Assembly (NCBI GenBank): GCA_029721515.1
Contig: CM056566.1
Location: 20,986,269-21,050,268, forward strand
Source of the DNA: Synanceia verrucosa
Lineage: Eukaryota; Chordata; Actinopteri; Perciformes; Synanceiidae
Direction of reading: 5' to 3'
DNA length: 64,000 bases
The notes under the pieces were generated by a model. It ran no database searches, was not told the DNA's origin, and saw nothing but the letters and a program-made list of their open reading frames with translations. The position numbers and the translations under genes are program-made. Positions 38,073 through 49,119 of this stretch are shown in pieces. Each line of letters opens with the position of its first letter. Position 1 is the stretch's first letter.

Positions 38073-40453
38073 CTAGTTCCCACCACCACAACAGGCTCGA
38101 GTGGAGTGAGCGTCTGGGTCCTGGAGGTTCACTCCCCGGTGTCGTGCTGCATGTGTCGGGTTTTGGGTGTCTGTTTTTGGCATCTTTTTTGCTACATTAA
38201 GAAGACAAAGAAATAATCATGACATAGCAAACCTAGCGTATCAAAATGAATGTCAGACATGACACGAAGCTGTTGAGGCTTTCATGAAGTCTCAAAGGTC
38301 AAACAAGGGTCTTGTATTTTCTAAATACAGCACCTCTCTCTGGGGAGAGAGCGCTGTCACTTCAACGTGTCATTGAAATGTATTTTAAAAGCTTAGCCTT
38401 CTACCTCCAGCTGTATTCATTATATAGATATATGAAAATTTCCTCTTTTACTGCCATTAAATCAATTTTCTCCCATGGGTGGTGCTTTTGCAAATGTGTA
38501 GTTTAGAAAACCTGAAAAGTCATCAGACACTGGTCCATTTTTAAGGTAAAATATGACATTTTTCAATCTCTAGTTTGACATGACTGACTTGTGATGGACC
38601 TGCTGTGTGGATTCTGCTGCACGACATAGTTGTTGCTTTCATAGATGAGTGATGTGTGCAAAAGGTGTTTAGCTCAGCTGATTGTCTTGGCTTGCATCCA
38701 TGAAATCTTGTTCATTACGAATTGATTCTGTTTGAGCCTTCAGCATAGCACTGGAGCAGCCTGATAGCCACCAGGTGTAGCCACAGGTATTTCACACACT
38801 GGGTGTTCAAATGTCATTTGTGCCACAGGTTAAGTCTTAGGCATAAATCCTGAATCAAAAATACTGACAATGTCCCCCAATGTCTGTCTGCCACTCATTT
38901 CAAGGACTCTTTGATCGAGGTCAGCATCAACAATACAATCTGTTGTTCGTTAACTTCCTATCAATTCAATTTAAATCTGCGAGGAAGTTTTTGACATGCT
39001 GCTAACTAACAGACATACAACCTGGCTCAAACATTTAATCTCTTGGATGGAGGTGATAACTCCCATGCTTTTTCTTTTTCTTTAAGTCAAAGGACACTCA
39101 CCAATAGCCAGGAAGAGCTCATTGACGTTCATGGCTGTCTTAGCAGAGGTCTCCATAAAGAGCAAGCCTGTGTCTTCAGCGTACGTCTGGGCTTCCTTTT
39201 CCATGCAGCGAAAAAAAAAAAACCCACACAAATATAACATCAACAATAATTTAAAAAAAGCTGTAAAGAACTGAACCATTTCTTATCTACAAGTGGCAGG
39301 AAGCTGCTGACTCATAAAGGACTTTAGCACCAGCATTTGAGTACAGCTGAACAGGTACGGTGCAAATTTTCTTCTCAACAGTTTGATTAATAGATCCTTG
39401 TGCCCTGTTAACTGATATTTTTATAAAACTGTACACAATTGGTCCAACAGCTCATCATAGAAACCTCAACAAATTAAATTAAATGTCCTCCAACATCTTA
39501 TAGTGCCAATAATATTAATAGAGATAACCATCCTTCTTCAGTTATAACTTAGTGATGTTACAGCCCACAGACAGGGGGGACAGGAGTGCTTACCTCATAC
39601 TCTACTAATCTCCTCTCTGCCAGGTCAGCCTTGTTCCCAGCCAGGGCAATAACAATGTTAGGACTGGCCTGCCTCTGCAGCTCCTTCACCCAGGCCTTGG
39701 CTCTCTCAAAAGTCTCCTGCACAAACATGACGGCACCAAGGTCAGATAAACCAACAGCACGCATGTAAATAGCAGGTAGATCTAACAGAGGACAGGACAG
39801 ACTTTTTACACCCCTGGTAAAAGTTTTTTGGGAGCCATATCAGTCATATAGCTCAAACAAAACTGACCCGTTTCTTAAAGTAGAGCAGGGTAGTATACTG
39901 CAGAATATAGATCAGATCAGATGTCTAATATCTGGACATCCTGTACAGTATTTGACTGAGCTGAGTGGGATACACTAAGAATGCAAACACTTGTGCAGGC
40001 CCACATCAACACGAAGCTAATTAATTGAATCTGTGTGTACTTTACCGGTTTGGTGATGTCAAAGACGACGATAGCAGCCTGAGCACCACGGTAGTACATA
40101 GGAGCCAGGCTATGGTATCGCTCCTGTCCTGCGGTGTCCCAGATCTCAAACTTCACTGTGGTGTCATCTAGACACACAGACTGAGCCAGGAACGCAGCTG
40201 GATATGAAGATTGGGGGGAATGACACATTACTAGCTGTTAAACCCTCACCTGATTAATACACACTTATACACAACGTCCACATTCACCTCCTATGGTCGT
40301 CTCCTGGAACTCATCAAATTGGCCCTTGACGAAACGCAGCACCAGGCTGGACTTCCCCACCGCCATGTCACCCAGCAGCACCAGCTTGAACTGGCAGATC
40401 TTGGTCTGTGGCAGCGTGCCGTTGGAGCGGCCTCCACTCCCTCTGGAGCTCAT
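38073..40453 (-). CDS. rab5b: Rab5-family small GTPase, RAB5B-like and divergent
   Basis: Five exons: 40453-40288, 40197-40046, 39716-39594, 39195-39102 and 38191-38073. They total 654 nt (217 aa). Family members recruit early-endosome effectors when GTP-bound. Motifs in order: P-loop GDMAVGKSS, switch I QETTIG, switch II WDTAGQERYHSLAPMYYRG, NKAD and ETSAK. VEYEEAQ, AQSVC and ELFLAIAKK resemble RAB5B more than RAB5A or RAB5C, as I remember them. Two features are odd. The P-loop has Asp-Met where RAB5A/B/C have Glu-Ser. The tail ends ACCGGGN, with four residues after the prenylated cysteine pair instead of the usual CCSN. All splice sites are intact and the frame is open, so this looks like a working gene. 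The Rab5 family is certain; the exact paralogue is a best guess. Confidence 0.93.
38192..39101 (-). other. rab5 last intron
   Basis: A 0.9-kb GT-AG intron between the ETSAK exon and the C-terminal exon. Nothing is recognised inside it. Confidence 0.7.
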
Positions 40454-41935
40454 ACCGGCCCTCGTAGGAGACGGCAGGGGGGCTGGGCCTCCTCCCTGAG
40501 GTGGAGATAGGTGCTTCTGGGATGTCAGTCACTGCCCTCCAGAGTGTGGTCAAGTCTCGCTGATGGTGTCTTCACCTCTTTTGTCTGAGTGGAGAAGTGA
40601 AAGGTTTTGTTTTTGCTGCAAGATTACATCATGCCTTACCTCATGTACACTTTTCTTTCTGTCTTAATGCAACAAAGCCTCTTCCAGTGCATCAAGCCTA
40701 ATTAAGTCTTAAACGGAGGGCTAAATATCTGACATTCATCCAGGGAAGCTTGCATTGCAGCAACATTTATTTACATCTATAAGCTCTGGATGTTTGTCTT
40801 CACATCTTACCTCTCCACAAAAACCATTCTCTCAAGCAACAAGACGCCTACATGAAGATGAGGGTTCTTTGTCAGGTGGGGTGGAGATTTCCTTGGCAGG
40901 CATAGCAAGATGCATGTTTGCATTACAGCTGCATTGCTGGACATTTACCAGCCCTGAATGTCTCCTCTGTGTCCACTGATTCAGAGTCATGTCAAATATT
41001 TCCCCTTGCCTCTGTCATGCAATGATACTCGAGCTTGAACAGAGATGCTGCGACTCAAACTGCTGTCTCCCACCTCACAGACATCAATGCAGAGCATCCA
41101 TCACTGCAGCGACAGTAGAAACATCAGACCCCCTCAGCGTCTTATTGTGAAATCCCTGCCATCCCTGCACTCTTAACGTTAAGACTGCTCCTTCAGTTCA
41201 TGTTATCACATCACCACATCTCATTATCTTGCGTTATGTGCTAACGGGACACAGCTCCGACCACTCAGCTCGGACGAGACGAAACTGAACATATATTTCG
41301 ACGACCGATTAAGCACACAAACACGAGCTGTTGATCTAAATGACGTAAAGCTAGTGAGAGGAAAACATAAAAAATATTCACCGTATAATACTGGCGTTTC
41401 AGCGGCGCAGGTATCGCAGGCTTTACTGTTGACAATTTGGTGATATCAGCTGGTGAAAGAAAACCTTAACGCTTCCTGGAAGTCGACGCATGCGCACTGA
41501 GTGCCGCATAGTCAAACCTGACCGCATTCAGTGACTTCACATCTTCCCTTCAATTTTGACTAAATTTACTCACGTGGACACGCGTTTATTATTGCGTTTT
41601 TATAGCCGAAATTAAGATATTGACCATCTACAACAACCAGCGTAGTCAGGGTACGTGAAAGAGCAGAATCATTGAACCCATAAACATTACCTGTAATTTG
41701 TAAATAATCTGAACGGGGTTTTGAATGGCGAGTTTTACTGGTGATGCCTCCAGGCCGCAGTGGGCGCTAGAATGCAGATAGGAAAGTACCCGGAAGTATT
41801 CGCCACATGGAGGATGTTTGAATAATTTTTTTTTTTTTTTTTATCTGTGGGCTCCTCTCAGTACTGACACCATTTGTAATAATTTTGCTTTATACAATGT
41901 GTTTTTAGTTTCCCTTTAGTCAGCCTGCCGTCAGT
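40454..41935. promoter_or_regulatory. divergent rab5/lcmt2 promoter region
   Basis: The start codons of rab5 (minus) and lcmt2 (plus) are about 1.5 kb apart. The interval holds an NRF1-like CGCATGCGCA (41487-41496) and an ETS-type CCGGAAGT (41790-41797). The ETS site is 140 bp before the lcmt2 ATG. The rab5 side probably includes an untranslated first exon, which I could not delimit. Confidence 0.55.
41790..41797 (+). promoter_or_regulatory. ETS-family motif CCGGAAGT
   Basis: Exact ETS/GABPA core upstream of the lcmt2 start, common in TATA-less housekeeping promoters. Function is inferred. Confidence 0.4.
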
Positions 41936-42321
41936 ATGCCAAGGACAAACAGAAAGAAGCAGAAAGGGAAGGACACTGCGGTAAGTATGCACTATATTCC
42001 GGCAATACATAGCAAGCAAAAGTTGGTATAGAAATTATGCAAAACTTCAGGTACTTGTCCTTTAAGTGTTTCCATAGCATGCAGCTGCATGTTGGTAGTC
42101 TCCTGCAGTTTAGAGAGGAATGTTCCACAATTCACTCCTTTACATCTAAGTGACAGCTTTAATTACATCATAACATTTTAAAGATCAACACAGTCTATCC
42201 CTATTACAACCGCACAACAGTAATGATATTATAATAATAATAGCTGCTGATATTACTGCTGATCATACATGGACATACCTGTGTACTTGCTCACTATTTT
42301 TTCTATTTGCACCACTGTTTA

Positions 42322-42387
<66 letters not shown>

Positions 42388-45300
42388 ATAAAGACATACT
42401 GCTGATCTGATTTCTGTATTTTTAATTTCCCTTTTGAATATTGAATTTCCCTTGGGATTAATAAATAATAATGTAAAAATCTAACACTCATAAAGAGCAT
42501 TTTTCACTTTTGATGCTTTCATAAGTACATTTTGCTAAAAGAAAAAAAAACATGCACACTTTTAGTAACATTTTAGTGGAGGGCTTTAATAGAATAGAAT
42601 AAAACTTTATTGTCATTGTCGTTAAACAATGAAAGACAGTTCAGCAGCTCTCTTTAAGTTTAGCAGCATGACACAAACATGAAATAGTAAATATGCCTTA
42701 TAAAAACAGAACACAATAGAATAAAAATAGTATAAAAAAAAATTTAAAAAGTAAGTTTGGAGTGAACATGTCCACACTACAGTTGGCAGTGGTATTAAGA
42801 ATAGGATATGAAGGCTATTAACAGTTATTTACATACAGTGCAAGAACATATGTGCAAAACCAGATGTTTAACATTGTGATAGTGCCACTGTTCCACTTCA
42901 GTAAACCATCCGGATGTTTCAAAAAGTACATCAAACTGGTCTCAGGCTTACAGTCATGGTGGGTTTGTGTTGTCGCTGCTCGATCCAGGTTCAGGGAACC
43001 AACGACAGCAGCGTGGTGAGCAAAGTGTCAGCTGCAGCGCAGGGCTACTTCCAGGATGTCTTCCTCCAGCACTTTGTGTGCAAAGTGACCAGGAGAGCCC
43101 CGCTCATCAACAGGTCAGCAGGGATCCAGATCTTGCCAAAGATGGACATACATAATGCATACAATGGAGTTGATCTTAGTTGGGTGGTGGTGGTGTAATG
43201 TTTTATCATAATTAATGCAGTGAACCGCTGCATACACAGGGTTGCCACACATCCTGGGAAACCTGGAAAATGGTCAACCAATTTTCCAGTCATGGAAAAC
43301 ATGGAAAATGGGAAATAAGGTCAAATGTCCTGGAAACGGTTAAGTTATCCTGGAAAATTGTTAATGCAAATGAGTTAAAAGTGACTTCTATCCTGTCAGC
43401 ATTCACCCATAAGACATGGGGAAGGTAAATAATTTTTCCAGGATAACTTAACCTAAATGGAGAGTACTGTAGGTGTTTTTAAAGTAATAGTAATGACATT
43501 CTCGATACGATATTGTGATATTCTACATAGATCACTGAGAACTTTAAAATGCAGCTTAAAATACAAGTTGTGTACACAGTATATACATGCATATACAGTA
43601 TATGTACACATTTATATGTGTACATATATCTATTTATGAATAGTACATATATATTTATACATATTTTGTTATTTAAATTTTTATTTTTAAGTTTCTCTGG
43701 ATTTACAATTGGCCTAAAACATGAGTTGTTTGGGGGTGGAATCGATATTATATCGGAAGAAAAATTATTGCGATGTATTGCCATATCAATATTTTATCCC
43801 CACCCCTAATGACAATAAAGATCTACTCTATTCTGTTAATCTACAGACTGTTTTTTTTATTTTTTCTGTTATCTGTGACTTGTTGAAAGCTCAGATTTAT
43901 GTCCTTAATTTGTACACAGTCATATCTGAAACACACTATACAGGATATCGTATCAACAGCAATAATGTGTACAAATGGAGTGTATTTGTGTGTTTTAGGG
44001 GTTACTATGTGCGCTGGAGAGCTGTGGACCACTGTGTGAGGAGGTTCCTACACTGCACTGAGACCTGCCCTAAGAGACAGGCAAGTCAGCAGCAGCGTTC
44101 CAGCTGTTTTCATAGAAAGTGGAAAAGTGTTGCATGTTCATATCATGATTTGTTTTTTTTTCTTCACTCCCTCTGTCATTCAGATTCTGTCTTTAGGTGC
44201 TGGATTTGACTCTGCGTATTTCCGCCTGCATGCAGATGGAGTGCTGGACCGGGTCGTTGTGTTTGAGGTTGATTTTCCTGATGTCGCCCAGCGCAAGGCC
44301 GCCCTGATCGACTCTAATGTCACCCTGAGGGGGATGCTACACCCCCATTTACCCTCTCTTACAGGTTTGTTGTTTCCTAAACACAGTTCATTGAGATTCA
44401 AAGAGATTTTCTTACTTATGTAAGGTATGTTAAGTTTCAGAAGCGTGTGTCTTTAGGGCCTGTGCATGTGTCCAGTGGTCAGTACCGACTGCTAGGGGTG
44501 GATGTTAGAGAGGAGTCCCTGGTGGAAGAGGCTCTGGGTGCAGCTGGGCTGGACTGGGCCGCCCCCACCCTAATCCTCTCTGAAGTCGTGCTTACCTACA
44601 TGGAAACAAAATGGTAAGCAATGTTAGGCATTTAGGGGACTAATCACCCCTTTTGTGTATGGATGACATTTAATCTAGTACTTTAAAATCACGTATTGCA
44701 GTATCTCGCTAAATGATCATGATTGTGACCTTAGCGATGATATGTTGTGTGTTTTCCAGGTCAGATGCTGTCATCAGTTGGGCGTCAAGGCTCCTGTCAC
44801 AGTCACTGTTCGTAATGTACGAGCAGATACATCCACTGGATCCCTTCGGTCGGATCATGCAAGATCATTTCGTGAAACTAAATTCAACTCTACACGCCCT
44901 TCGACAATACCCAGACGCTGCTGCACAGAGGCACCGGTTCCTGGACAAGGTCAGTATTTTTACATACTTTTATTACTATGGTCTGTGAAGCACACACGGC
45001 TGTTTAATTAGATAGCGTTGTGGTGTTTTGGTCTTCAGGGCTGGGAGCAGTGTGTGTGTCTGGATATGAACGACTTCTACCTCGGGCTGGTCTCTGAGGA
45101 GGAGAGGTTGAGAGTGGAGAGCCTGGAGCCTTTTGATGAATACGAGGTTAGAAGTGTGTTTGCATCTCATTAGAAAGTCATACTTCCCATTGATACTGTT
45201 GAACTCTACGTCTTGTCAACCATCAGGAGTGGCACCAGAAGTGTTCCCACTACTTCATCCTCACTGCATCTCGAGGCTCTCTGGCGGCTCAAGCTTCACT

Positions 45301-48300
45301 CACTCACGCTCCAGGTAGTTCTCACTTTATTTCCCTCTAACAGAAAACCATATTACATCCAACAAATATTTTCTCTTTGATTGTTTTGTGTCAGTATCTC
45401 CAGTGAAATCCTTTTGCCCATCTTGGAGCCCTGCAGCCTTGAATGTGCGGACCATACCAGTTTGTGTGGAGGGGCTGGGGATGGCGTCCACGTGGATGTA
45501 CCCGGGGCAGGTTCTGCTAACAGGAGGGTCCAACAGAGGAGGAAGGGGGCCGATGTCTAGGGTCCTCCTGAGGGGCCAGGAAGGCTGGAGATGTGTCAGT
45601 GTGAAACCATCAGTAGATCTGGGTGAGAGGACTTGCTTGTATTTTTAGATCATTTAATCCATAATAATCCTAATCCTAGTGGGAATGAAGAAGGCATTAC
45701 CAGGCAGAAACACTTTTTGTCGTAGTGTGAACAGCTGGTTATGTTTCCTTCTCCCAGGTGTTCGGCTGTACCACACTGCTACCTCTCTTCCTGGCAGAGG
45801 TGTTGTGGTGTATGGTGGTCGCTCCTCTCCACTCAAACCAGCCAGAGGCCTTTTCAGAGTAACCCTGGACCTCTATTATTCGCCTGATCCTCTCAACTCA
45901 CAGGAGCGAGACGCAGGGAAACTTGGCGTAGAGCAGATGGTCTGTTCAGGTGATTCACCGCCGCCAAGATGGAGGCACACCGCTACGACGGTCAGTCACA
46001 AAGGTGAGATAACACCGGCTGTGTGGTCTCTCACTCATTCATTACTTACTTATATATTTATAATAAAACTCTCATTTAATCTGTAGGAAAAGACTTTCTG
46101 TTTGTGTTTGGTGGAAAGAATGAAGCGAAGGCAGCTCTGGGTGACGGCTACTTCCTGTGTCTAGAACAGCAGCACTGGACTGAGGTCAGTCACTAGCCAT
46201 GTGTTATCTCTGTAAATGTGTTGTTATAAACATGCTGCTAGCACTTATTTTGTCCCTCTCCACTTTAAATAATGTTGATCCTCATAAGGTTTGTTCTTAA
46301 GTAGCACTAAAAGCTTTTTAAAAAGAAATAAAAGCTATATGATAACAAAGCAAGGAGGATAGCTCTTATTGTGAAGAATTTATAGGAGATTAGTTTACCT
46401 CAGAAGTAGCATCTTCTGTTGTTCTACACGGTTCCCACGCTTTCTTAAAAAGTCTTAAAATGTCTTAAATTAAAATCTGGTTAATTAAGGTTTTAAATTG
46501 TCTTAAATTTACTGTAAATTTGCTGTAGGTATTACATTTTCAAATGGAGCGTTTAAAGCCAATAGGAAAACAGAATTCTGAGATTTACTCAGTTTGGCAC
46601 ATTTTGTTCACAAAGTTCACTTCTTTGTTCTTGAAATTGTGAAATTGAAGTTGTAGAAAAAAGTTAAATTTATGTCTTAAATTTATATAGTTGTTGCAAG
46701 GGTTAAAGGGCTGAAAAAAAATTAAAAAAATCATTGGATTTTTTTTTTTTTCCTGCTAAATATCAATATCAGCATTGACCTGAAAAACTCCATATTGGTC
46801 AAGCTCCACAATAAATTGACTATTTTCTACCAAAGAAATTAAGACGTCTATAATTATATTTGTTGAGGTCTTAAAAAGGTCTTAAAAAGCATTAAATTTG
46901 ACTTTTAAAATGGTGAAAGAACCCTGATCTGAGAAGTAAGGAAAATGTAAGAGGAGGCTTAGAAGAAGAAAACACATCACTTTGTGGATGTGTTATTTCC
47001 AGATCCCAGTAGAGGGCGCAGCACCAGAGGCTCGTCATTCCCACTCAGCTTGTTCATATCAGGGAGGTGTGGTGGTGTTTGGAGGACTGGACAGGAGGGG
47101 GGTGCCGCTGGGGGACACAGCAGTGCTGAGGCCCACTGAGAGAGGCTTCTGCTGGGAAAGAATAGAGGTGCAGCCGCCTCCTGTTCCCAGGTCTGTAGTT
47201 TTTTTTTAAAGCCATCATGTCCTGAACTTTCCTCATAAGAAAAAACATCCACTGAGGACACTGAATTGCTTGCTTTGTTAGGTACTCTCACACTGCCCAT
47301 GTGATTGGTGACAAGCTGGCTGTGGTTGGTGGAGTTTGGCTGCACTCAGGTGGCGTACCGGGGGTCGCCATGATCAACCTCAGCACACGCTGCAGTGTGG
47401 AGTTCAGCCTGGACACGGTCAGTTAACAGTAGATTTCACAGCCAGTATTTAAGTGAAATTCAGTGTCTTTTACTCAGCGAGCCCTGGGTTTGTTACCTGA
47501 AAAGTGCTTTCAATAGCTACATGTTTATGTGTTTTTGCTCATCATGTTACCTCAGGTTGGACACATTAAACAAGATAGACTTTTATATATTTATATTTTT
47601 ATCTGTTAACGTGCAATATCACTTCTATTCATTTCTACTATTCACTGTGAAATACTTCTGAAATTAAACTTTTTTAAATTCTCTGAGTGCCAGCTGATTT
47701 ATAAAACAAAAAGTGTCTTGTTCCAGCGTTTTTGTCCATTTTGAGTCATATTTCTAGACCCACAGAATATTTAGTACTATGTCTCTGAAAACAGTGAATA
47801 GCTCAAATGAAAGAAGAGACTCTCTATTTCATCATGAAAAAAATGTTTGTTTTTACCTTGTTCCATTCTTGTTTTATCAGAGGTAGAGTAGAGGACACTT
47901 TCACCAAAATCACCACTTTTTCCTCCACATTCTGTTTGTTTTGCTCTCTAATCTCGATCGTCTCCACTTCCTGTTTTGATCTCTGTGGTGTATACCGTCT
48001 CTTTATGCTCTGACTACATCTCCCAGAAGCCCCAGTATTACTCACAGGCTGTGTGAGAGCATGATCAGTGACCCGCTGCTGAAAAAACACTTTGACGTTA
48101 AAATACATCAATGGCACTCAAGGAGTTAAACAAGATCTGACTGACAGACTGATATATTTATATTTTTTATCTATTAATGTGCAGTCTATTCATTTCTACT
48201 ATTCACTGTTGAATACTTCTGAAATTTTTTGAACTTTGAACTTTTTTTTTTAAACCTGGTTTGTTGCTTATTTAAACTCTTCTACATTGTTTTACTAATG

Positions 48301-48554
48301 TCTTTTTTGGCCCTTACTGTTATTGTACTATCCACTTTGCTTCTCTGTTGGTGGGACTAATAAAAGATGATCTTATCTGCCATCTCTAGACCTCGCTGCC
48401 CTGGCCACTAATGCTCCACTCATTCTGCTCTGAGCTGACGGACCCAGAAGAACCAGAGCTGCTCCTGATAGGTGGAGGAGGAAACTGTTTCTCTTTTGGG
48501 ACTCACTTCAACCTTCAGCCTGTCGCTGTGGATCTCACACCTGCACTGGTATGA
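41936..48554 (+). CDS. lcmt2: LCMT2 / TYW4, tRNA wybutosine-synthesising methyltransferase
   Basis: Fourteen exons: 41936-41980, 42989-43113, 43999-44080, 44184-44364, 44457-44613, 44760-44949, 45039-45146, 45227-45314, 45395-45622, 45758-46003, 46087-46184, 47003-47190, 47282-47417 and 48390-48554. They total 2037 nt (678 aa; human 686). The N-terminal half is a SAM-dependent leucine-carboxyl-methyltransferase fold: RRAPLINRGYYVRWRAV, the SAM loop ILSLGAGFDS, the acidic FEVDFPDVAQRK, SEVVLTYME and EPFDEYEEWH. The second half is a Kelch-type propeller with GG-containing blades (VVVYGGRSS, LFVFGGKNE, VVVFGGLDR, LAVVGGVW, LLLIGGGGN). TYW4 finishes wybutosine on tRNA-Phe. Intron 3 uses a GC donor (CAG|GCAAGT at 44081); all others are GT-AG. 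The gene has many introns here, whereas the human coding region, as I recall, is essentially one exon. Confidence 0.96.
41981..42988 (+). other. lcmt2 intron 1, repeats
   Basis: A 1.0-kb intron with a compound (TG)n(TA)n microsatellite (42325-42380) and a repeat resembling the 3' tail of a fish LINE/SINE (about 42588-42760, AATAGAATAAAACTTTATTG). Confidence 0.65.
42325..42380 (+). repeat. compound (TG)n(TA)n microsatellite
   Basis: About 14 TG units followed by about 13 TA units in lcmt2 intron 1. Confidence 0.95.
43341..43450. repeat. inverted repeat around TAAGTTATCCTGGAAAATT
   Basis: The arm at 43341-43359 and its complement at 43431-43450 (one extra A) are separated by 71 bp. It lies within lcmt2 intron 2. 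Confidence 0.75.
43499..43806 (+). mobile_element. AT-rich non-autonomous element, copy 1
   Basis: Flanked by perfect 8-bp direct repeats TAATGACA (43491-43498 and 43807-43814). It shares TTGTGATATTCTA and GCTTAAAATACAAGTTGT with the element at 50307-50490, and ends in CCCACCCC. Confidence 0.7.
46185..47002 (+). other. lcmt2 intron 11
   Basis: An 0.8-kb intron mostly occupied by an AT-rich repeat (46427-46926) with GGTTCCCAC-like ends. Confidence 0.65.
46427..46926. mobile_element. probable AT-rich miniature element
   Basis: Ends resemble each other in inverted orientation (CGGTTCCCAC and GTGAAAGAACCCTG), with TCTTAAAAAG-type repeats inside each end. I could not read a convincing target duplication. 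Confidence 0.5.
47418..48389 (+). other. lcmt2 intron 13 with TTAA element
   Basis: Intron between the last two lcmt2 exons. It is filled by a TTAA element (47674-48129) bracketed by two copies of a roughly 100-bp sequence (47567-47664 and 48126-48225). Confidence 0.75.
47674..48129 (-). mobile_element. TTAA-bounded miniature element, copy E
   Basis: Near full-length copy (456 bp) in lcmt2 intron 13, minus orientation, flanked by a duplicated 100-bp sequence. Right end GGCACTCAAGGAGTTAA. Confidence 0.85.
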
Positions 48555-48704
48555 AGTATCGGGCACAGTCACGCCACCGACATCAGAGAACTTTTGTCTC
48601 AGCCAAAAAGTTGCACTTGTGAGATTAAACAGGTGTCCATACCAGCAGGTGACAGCAGTCTGTATTCACAGCCAGAGGACATGTCTGTTATGATACATAC
48701 ATTT

Positions 48705-48710
48705 AATAAA
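48705..48710 (+). terminator. polyadenylation signal AATAAA (lcmt2)
   Basis: First canonical signal after the lcmt2 stop codon. Confidence 0.55.
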
Positions 48711-49039
48711 TCAGCTTTTGCCAACCATTATAACATCACTCAGGCTCACTACTCAGCATCATTTCAGATGCCGTCGTGAAAATACCTCCTGTGTTTCTTG
48801 ACTCGAAAAGCCGCCATCAAAAACTACGTGGTCTAACATCAGGACTCTTTCTAAGAAACTGATCAAATCAGTGACTTAAACTGAGGAGGCCATGGATGAA
48901 AGGGATCAACGTTAGTTTGTTGGGACTCTTTGAGCCGAGCTCTCTTCTCCAAACTATTGTTATTGGGCACAAAAGACATTAAACTCATGTATGGAAAAGG
49001 CAAAGAAAAGTCTCCAGTCTGCTTACTGGACAGTGTTTT

Positions 49040-49045
49040 TTTATT
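49040..49045 (-). terminator. polyadenylation signal AATAAA (crygs)
   Basis: Minus-strand AATAAA about 75 bp past the crystallin stop, consistent with the short 3' UTRs of crystallin genes. Confidence 0.6.
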
Positions 49046-49119
49046 TGTGAGACCTCAGTTCCAAATCACACAATTAAAATCATCTTATTATGTTTTTTTT
49101 TTTTGGGATGGAGGTTAAC

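Larger units (their letters stand above)
43114..43998 (+). other. lcmt2 intron 2, repeats
   Basis: Contains an inverted repeat (43341-43359 with 43431-43450) inside a fish repeat beginning CAGGGTTGCCACA near 43239. It also holds an AT-rich element with perfect TAATGACA flanks (43499-43806). No coding content. Confidence 0.7.
48555..49119. other. convergent 3' UTRs of lcmt2 and crygs
   Basis: The lcmt2 signal AATAAA at 48705-48710 is about 150 bp past its stop. The crygs signal is TTTATT on the plus strand at 49040-49045, about 75 bp past its stop. No other gene is seen. Confidence 0.6.

Noticed and set aside
47824..48117. 97-residue open frame in TTAA element copy E, also partly open in copy F (62373-62576)
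   Set aside because: It is the shared sequence of a miniature element. It has no resemblance to a piggyBac transposase and is broken in other copies, so I treat it as chance.
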